This document shows, piece after piece, positions 43,056-44,869 of a stretch of 44,869 bases of DNA (position 1 is its first letter; the number at the start of each line of letters is the position of its first letter). The notes beneath the pieces are model-generated. The model was given only the letters and a program-made list of their open reading frames with translations. It did not search any database and was not told where the DNA came from. Made by a program: the position numbers and the translations under genes. This DNA is from Paracoccaceae bacterium. Lineage in GTDB: Bacteria; Pseudomonadota; Alphaproteobacteria; Rhodobacterales; Rhodobacteraceae. The DNA lies in contig JALWPC010000534.1 in assembly GCA_026995265.1 (NCBI GenBank), positions 1-44,869 of the forward strand, given 5' to 3'.

Positions 43056-44075
43056 CTATTTCATTTCTTTGCGCGCATTGCGCACGTTCCACACCAGAAT
43101 TGGTGTAACCAGCAGCATAATGACCATGGCGCTGGCCGAGCCGACGCCCCAATCATTGGCGCGAAACAGTTTGTCATACATGTAATTCGCCAGCACCTGC
43201 GTGCCCCACTGGCCGTTGGTCATGGCGAAAACGATGTCGAAAACCTTGAGCACCACGATGGTGATGGTGGTCCAGACCACCATAATCGTGCCCTTGATCT
43301 GCGGCACTTTGATTTTGAAAAACACCTGAAACGGGTTGGCCCCGTCGACGATCGCCGCTTCTATGGTTTCCTCGGGAATGCCGCGCAGGGCCGCGGACAG
43401 GATCACCATGGCAAAGCCGGTTTGAATCCAGACCAGCACCGCCATCAGGAAGAAATTGTTCCAGAACGGCACGGTAAGCCACGCAATGGGGGCCTCGCCG
43501 CCAAAGTAAAGGTAAAGCGCGTTGAGGATGCCGATTTGCTCCTGCTCAATCGGGCGCATGTCATAAACCAGCTTGAAGATCACCGCCGCGCCCACAAAAG
43601 AGATCGCCATGGGCATGAAGATCAGCGATTTGGCGATGTTGCCCCATTTCAGGCGGTCGGTGAGCTGCGCGGCCAGCAGGCCAAAGCCGGTGGCAAGGGC
43701 GGGGACCACAGCCAGCCACATGGCGTTGTTTTTCAGCGCTTCCCAGAATTTTGGCTGGTTGAGCATCTGGCGATAATTATCCAGGCCTACCCAAGCGTAA
43801 GCCGTGGTGCCATCGGGCAATGTGCTGCGCTCGGTCAGGGAAAGCCGCAGGGTTTCCACCACCGGATAAGCCAGATAGGTGCCAAGTGCCAAGAGCGCGG
43901 GGAGCAGGAAAAGCCAAGGGCGCACGATGTTGGCGCGGTTTATATTCCGGCCCGCGTTTTCCCCGCGCGCGGGGAAAAGCACCTTGTCGAGAAACTGGTT
44001 GGAGAGATAAAAATACCCGACACAGCCGCCCACACCGACGAGAATCGTGAGTATGCCTTGCAGTGCCGGATGCAT
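43056..44075 (-). CDS. aglF: Alpha-glucoside ABC transporter permease AglF
   Basis: Inner-membrane permease (339 aa), MalF-like, with an extra N-terminal membrane helix (QGILTILVGVGGCVGYFYL) and then the core starting at about residue 50. The EAA loop is EAAIVDGANPFQVFFKI then KVPQIKG. A GGAGGGG ribosome site precedes the ATG. aglG follows after nine bases. Confidence 0.93.
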   Translation of the reverse strand: MHPALQGILTILVGVGGCVGYFYLSNQFLDKVLFPARGENAGRNINRANIVRPWLFLLPALLALGTYLAYPVVETLRLSLTERSTLPDGTTAYAWVGLDNYRQMLNQPKFWEALKNNAMWLAVVPALATGFGLLAAQLTDRLKWGNIAKSLIFMPMAISFVGAAVIFKLVYDMRPIEQEQIGILNALYLYFGGEAPIAWLTVPFWNNFFLMAVLVWIQTGFAMVILSAALRGIPEETIEAAIVDGANPFQVFFKIKVPQIKGTIMVVWTTITIVVLKVFDIVFAMTNGQWGTQVLANYMYDKLFRANDWGVGSASAMVIMLLVTPILVWNVRNARKEMK

Positions 44076-44093
44076 GTTTTCCCCTCCAATAGG

Positions 44094-44116
44094 TGGCCCG
44101 GCGCAGTGCCGGGCCA
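44094..44116 (-). terminator. Intercistronic hairpin between aglE and aglF
   Basis: TGGCCCGGC (44094-44102) and GCCGGGCCA (44108-44116) are perfect 9-bp arms around GCAGT, directly after the aglE stop. As at potF, such a hairpin behind a binding-protein gene probably raises binding-protein mRNA relative to the downstream genes. Confidence 0.6.
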
Positions 44117-44123
44117 GCCTGGT

Positions 44124-44869
44124 TTACTTAATGGCATCCCAAGAGGCCTGAATGGCATCGGCCACATCCTGGGCCGCTTTGCCGCCGGCATAGTCAACCA
44201 TGCCTGTCCAGAAAGAGCCAGCACCAACGGCACCGGGCATCAGGTCTGACCCGTCAAAGCGGAAGGTGGTGGCATTCAGCAGAATGTCATTCATCTTCGC
44301 CAGAGTCGGATCGCCGAACACCGAGGTATCCACGCCCTTATGAGGTGTCAGGAAGCCGCCGCGGGCCATCCAGATCTCGTTGGCCTCGGGGGTTTCGAGG
44401 AAGGCGATCAGGTCTTGCGCGGCGGGGCTGTCATTGGTGATGGTCCAGACCGTACCCGCGCCAAGCACCGGCTTGCCGAGGTCTTTGTTTGCATAGGCAG
44501 GGAAGTAGAAGAAATCAGCGTCTTCGCCCACCGCGGTGCCCTCGGGGAAGAAGGCCGGAATGAAGCTGGCCTGGCGGTGCATGTAGCACTGCGGCGGCGA
44601 GCTGAACAGGCCTTTGGGGCTGTCGCGGAAATCGGTCGAGGCCACAGCCCCGGCCCCGCCGGCGACAAAGGCATCATTGCGGGCAAACCAGCCGAATTCC
44701 TCGATGGCGGCGACAACGCGCGGGTCGTTGAACGGCATGGCGTTGCTGACCCAATCGTCATAAACCGCAGGGGGCTGGGTGCGCAGCATCAGGTCTTCCA
44801 CCCAGTCGGTGGCAGGCCAGCCGGTGGCCCCGCCGGAGCCAAGGCCGATGCACCACGGGGTGCCGCCAT
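44124..44869 (-). CDS. aglE: Alpha-glucoside ABC transporter binding protein AglE (partial, 5' end outside window)
   Basis: C-terminal 248 residues of a periplasmic sugar-binding protein. The frame is open to the window edge, where it reads GGTPWCIGLGSGGATGWPATDW, so the real start lies beyond 44869; an internal GTG at 44801 is not the start. Later landmarks are FNDPRVVAAIEEFGW, CYMHRQASF and the C-terminal VADAIQASWDAIK. It heads the aglEFGAK operon; the regulator aglR would be expected further upstream, outside this window. Confidence 0.93.
   Translation of the reverse strand, partial: GGTPWCIGLGSGGATGWPATDWVEDLMLRTQPPAVYDDWVSNAMPFNDPRVVAAIEEFGWFARNDAFVAGGAGAVASTDFRDSPKGLFSSPPQCYMHRQASFIPAFFPEGTAVGEDADFFYFPAYANKDLGKPVLGAGTVWTITNDSPAAQDLIAFLETPEANEIWMARGGFLTPHKGVDTSVFGDPTLAKMNDILLNATTFRFDGSDLMPGAVGAGSFWTGMVDYAGGKAAQDVADAIQASWDAIK

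Noticed and set aside
1-44869. CRISPR arrays, insertion sequences, prophage or integrative element ends
   Set aside because: I saw no regularly spaced long repeats, transposase or integrase genes, or tRNA-flanking direct repeats; the only tRNA (14537-14613) shows no 3' duplicate in the window.

Overview
The window looks like chromosome of a Rhodobacterales (Roseobacter-type) alphaproteobacterium. The coding DNA is GC-rich and densely packed. It carries ethylmalonyl-CoA pathway genes (ccr, ecm), an acyl-homoserine-lactone LuxR/LuxI pair, an alphaproteobacterial-type tRNA-His (A73, no encoded G-1), a 6S RNA next to the 5-FCL gene, and an aglEFGAK alpha-glucoside operon. There are no transposases, CRISPR arrays, rRNA genes or phage genes. 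The assignment is inference from gene content, not a phylogeny.

Layout. 1-9.1 kb: polyamine uptake and gamma-glutamylation: two glutamine-synthetase-like ligases flanking a potFGHI-type ABC importer, then a gamma-glutamylputrescine-oxidase-like flavoprotein, with a convergent dienelactone hydrolase between them. 9.1-14.5 kb: FadL-type outer membrane channel, bidirectional terminator, cytochrome b561, a large glycosyltransferase, 6S RNA and 5-formyltetrahydrofolate cyclo-ligase, a small DUF protein and tRNA-His. 14.8-20.3 kb: urease operon ureD-ureA-[small alarmone hydrolase]-ureB-ureC-ureE-ureF-ureG. 20.3-28.3 kb: family III CoA-transferase, zinc-finger thioredoxin, SMC, FMN reductase, small lipoprotein, RecD-like helicase. 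28.3-30.1 kb: luxI, luxR and a small overlapping gene. 30.1-35.3 kb: crotonyl-CoA carboxylase/reductase, a PlsB-like acyltransferase and ethylmalonyl-CoA mutase. 35.3-39.2 kb: purine nucleoside phosphorylase, arsR, an AqpS-like aquaporin, a PatB/MalY aminotransferase and a HAD phosphatase. 39.2 kb to the end: the agl operon on the minus strand, with aglE cut by the window edge.

How the genes work together. The polyamine block imports putrescine-like amines and would feed them to gamma-glutamylation and oxidation. The urease block is a complete structural and accessory set but has no nickel transporter in view. Its oddity is a MESH1-like (p)ppGpp-hydrolase gene translationally coupled between ureA and ureB. 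The ccr and ecm genes point to acetyl-CoA assimilation through ethylmalonyl-CoA. The agl genes import and hydrolyse alpha-glucosides. The arsR-aqpS pair resembles the metalloid channel unit of Sinorhizobium.

The most interesting unexplained signals are: the alarmone hydrolase inside the urease operon; a 44-bp element built of four 11-bp units that occurs twice (upstream of the thioredoxin/CoA-transferase pair and upstream of ccr); a perfect CtrA-type site GTTAA-N7-TTAAC in the luxR-luxI gap; a shared TGCAACA-type dyad at ccr and ecm; and an isolated 30-bp near-perfect palindrome in AT-rich DNA at 14.1 kb.
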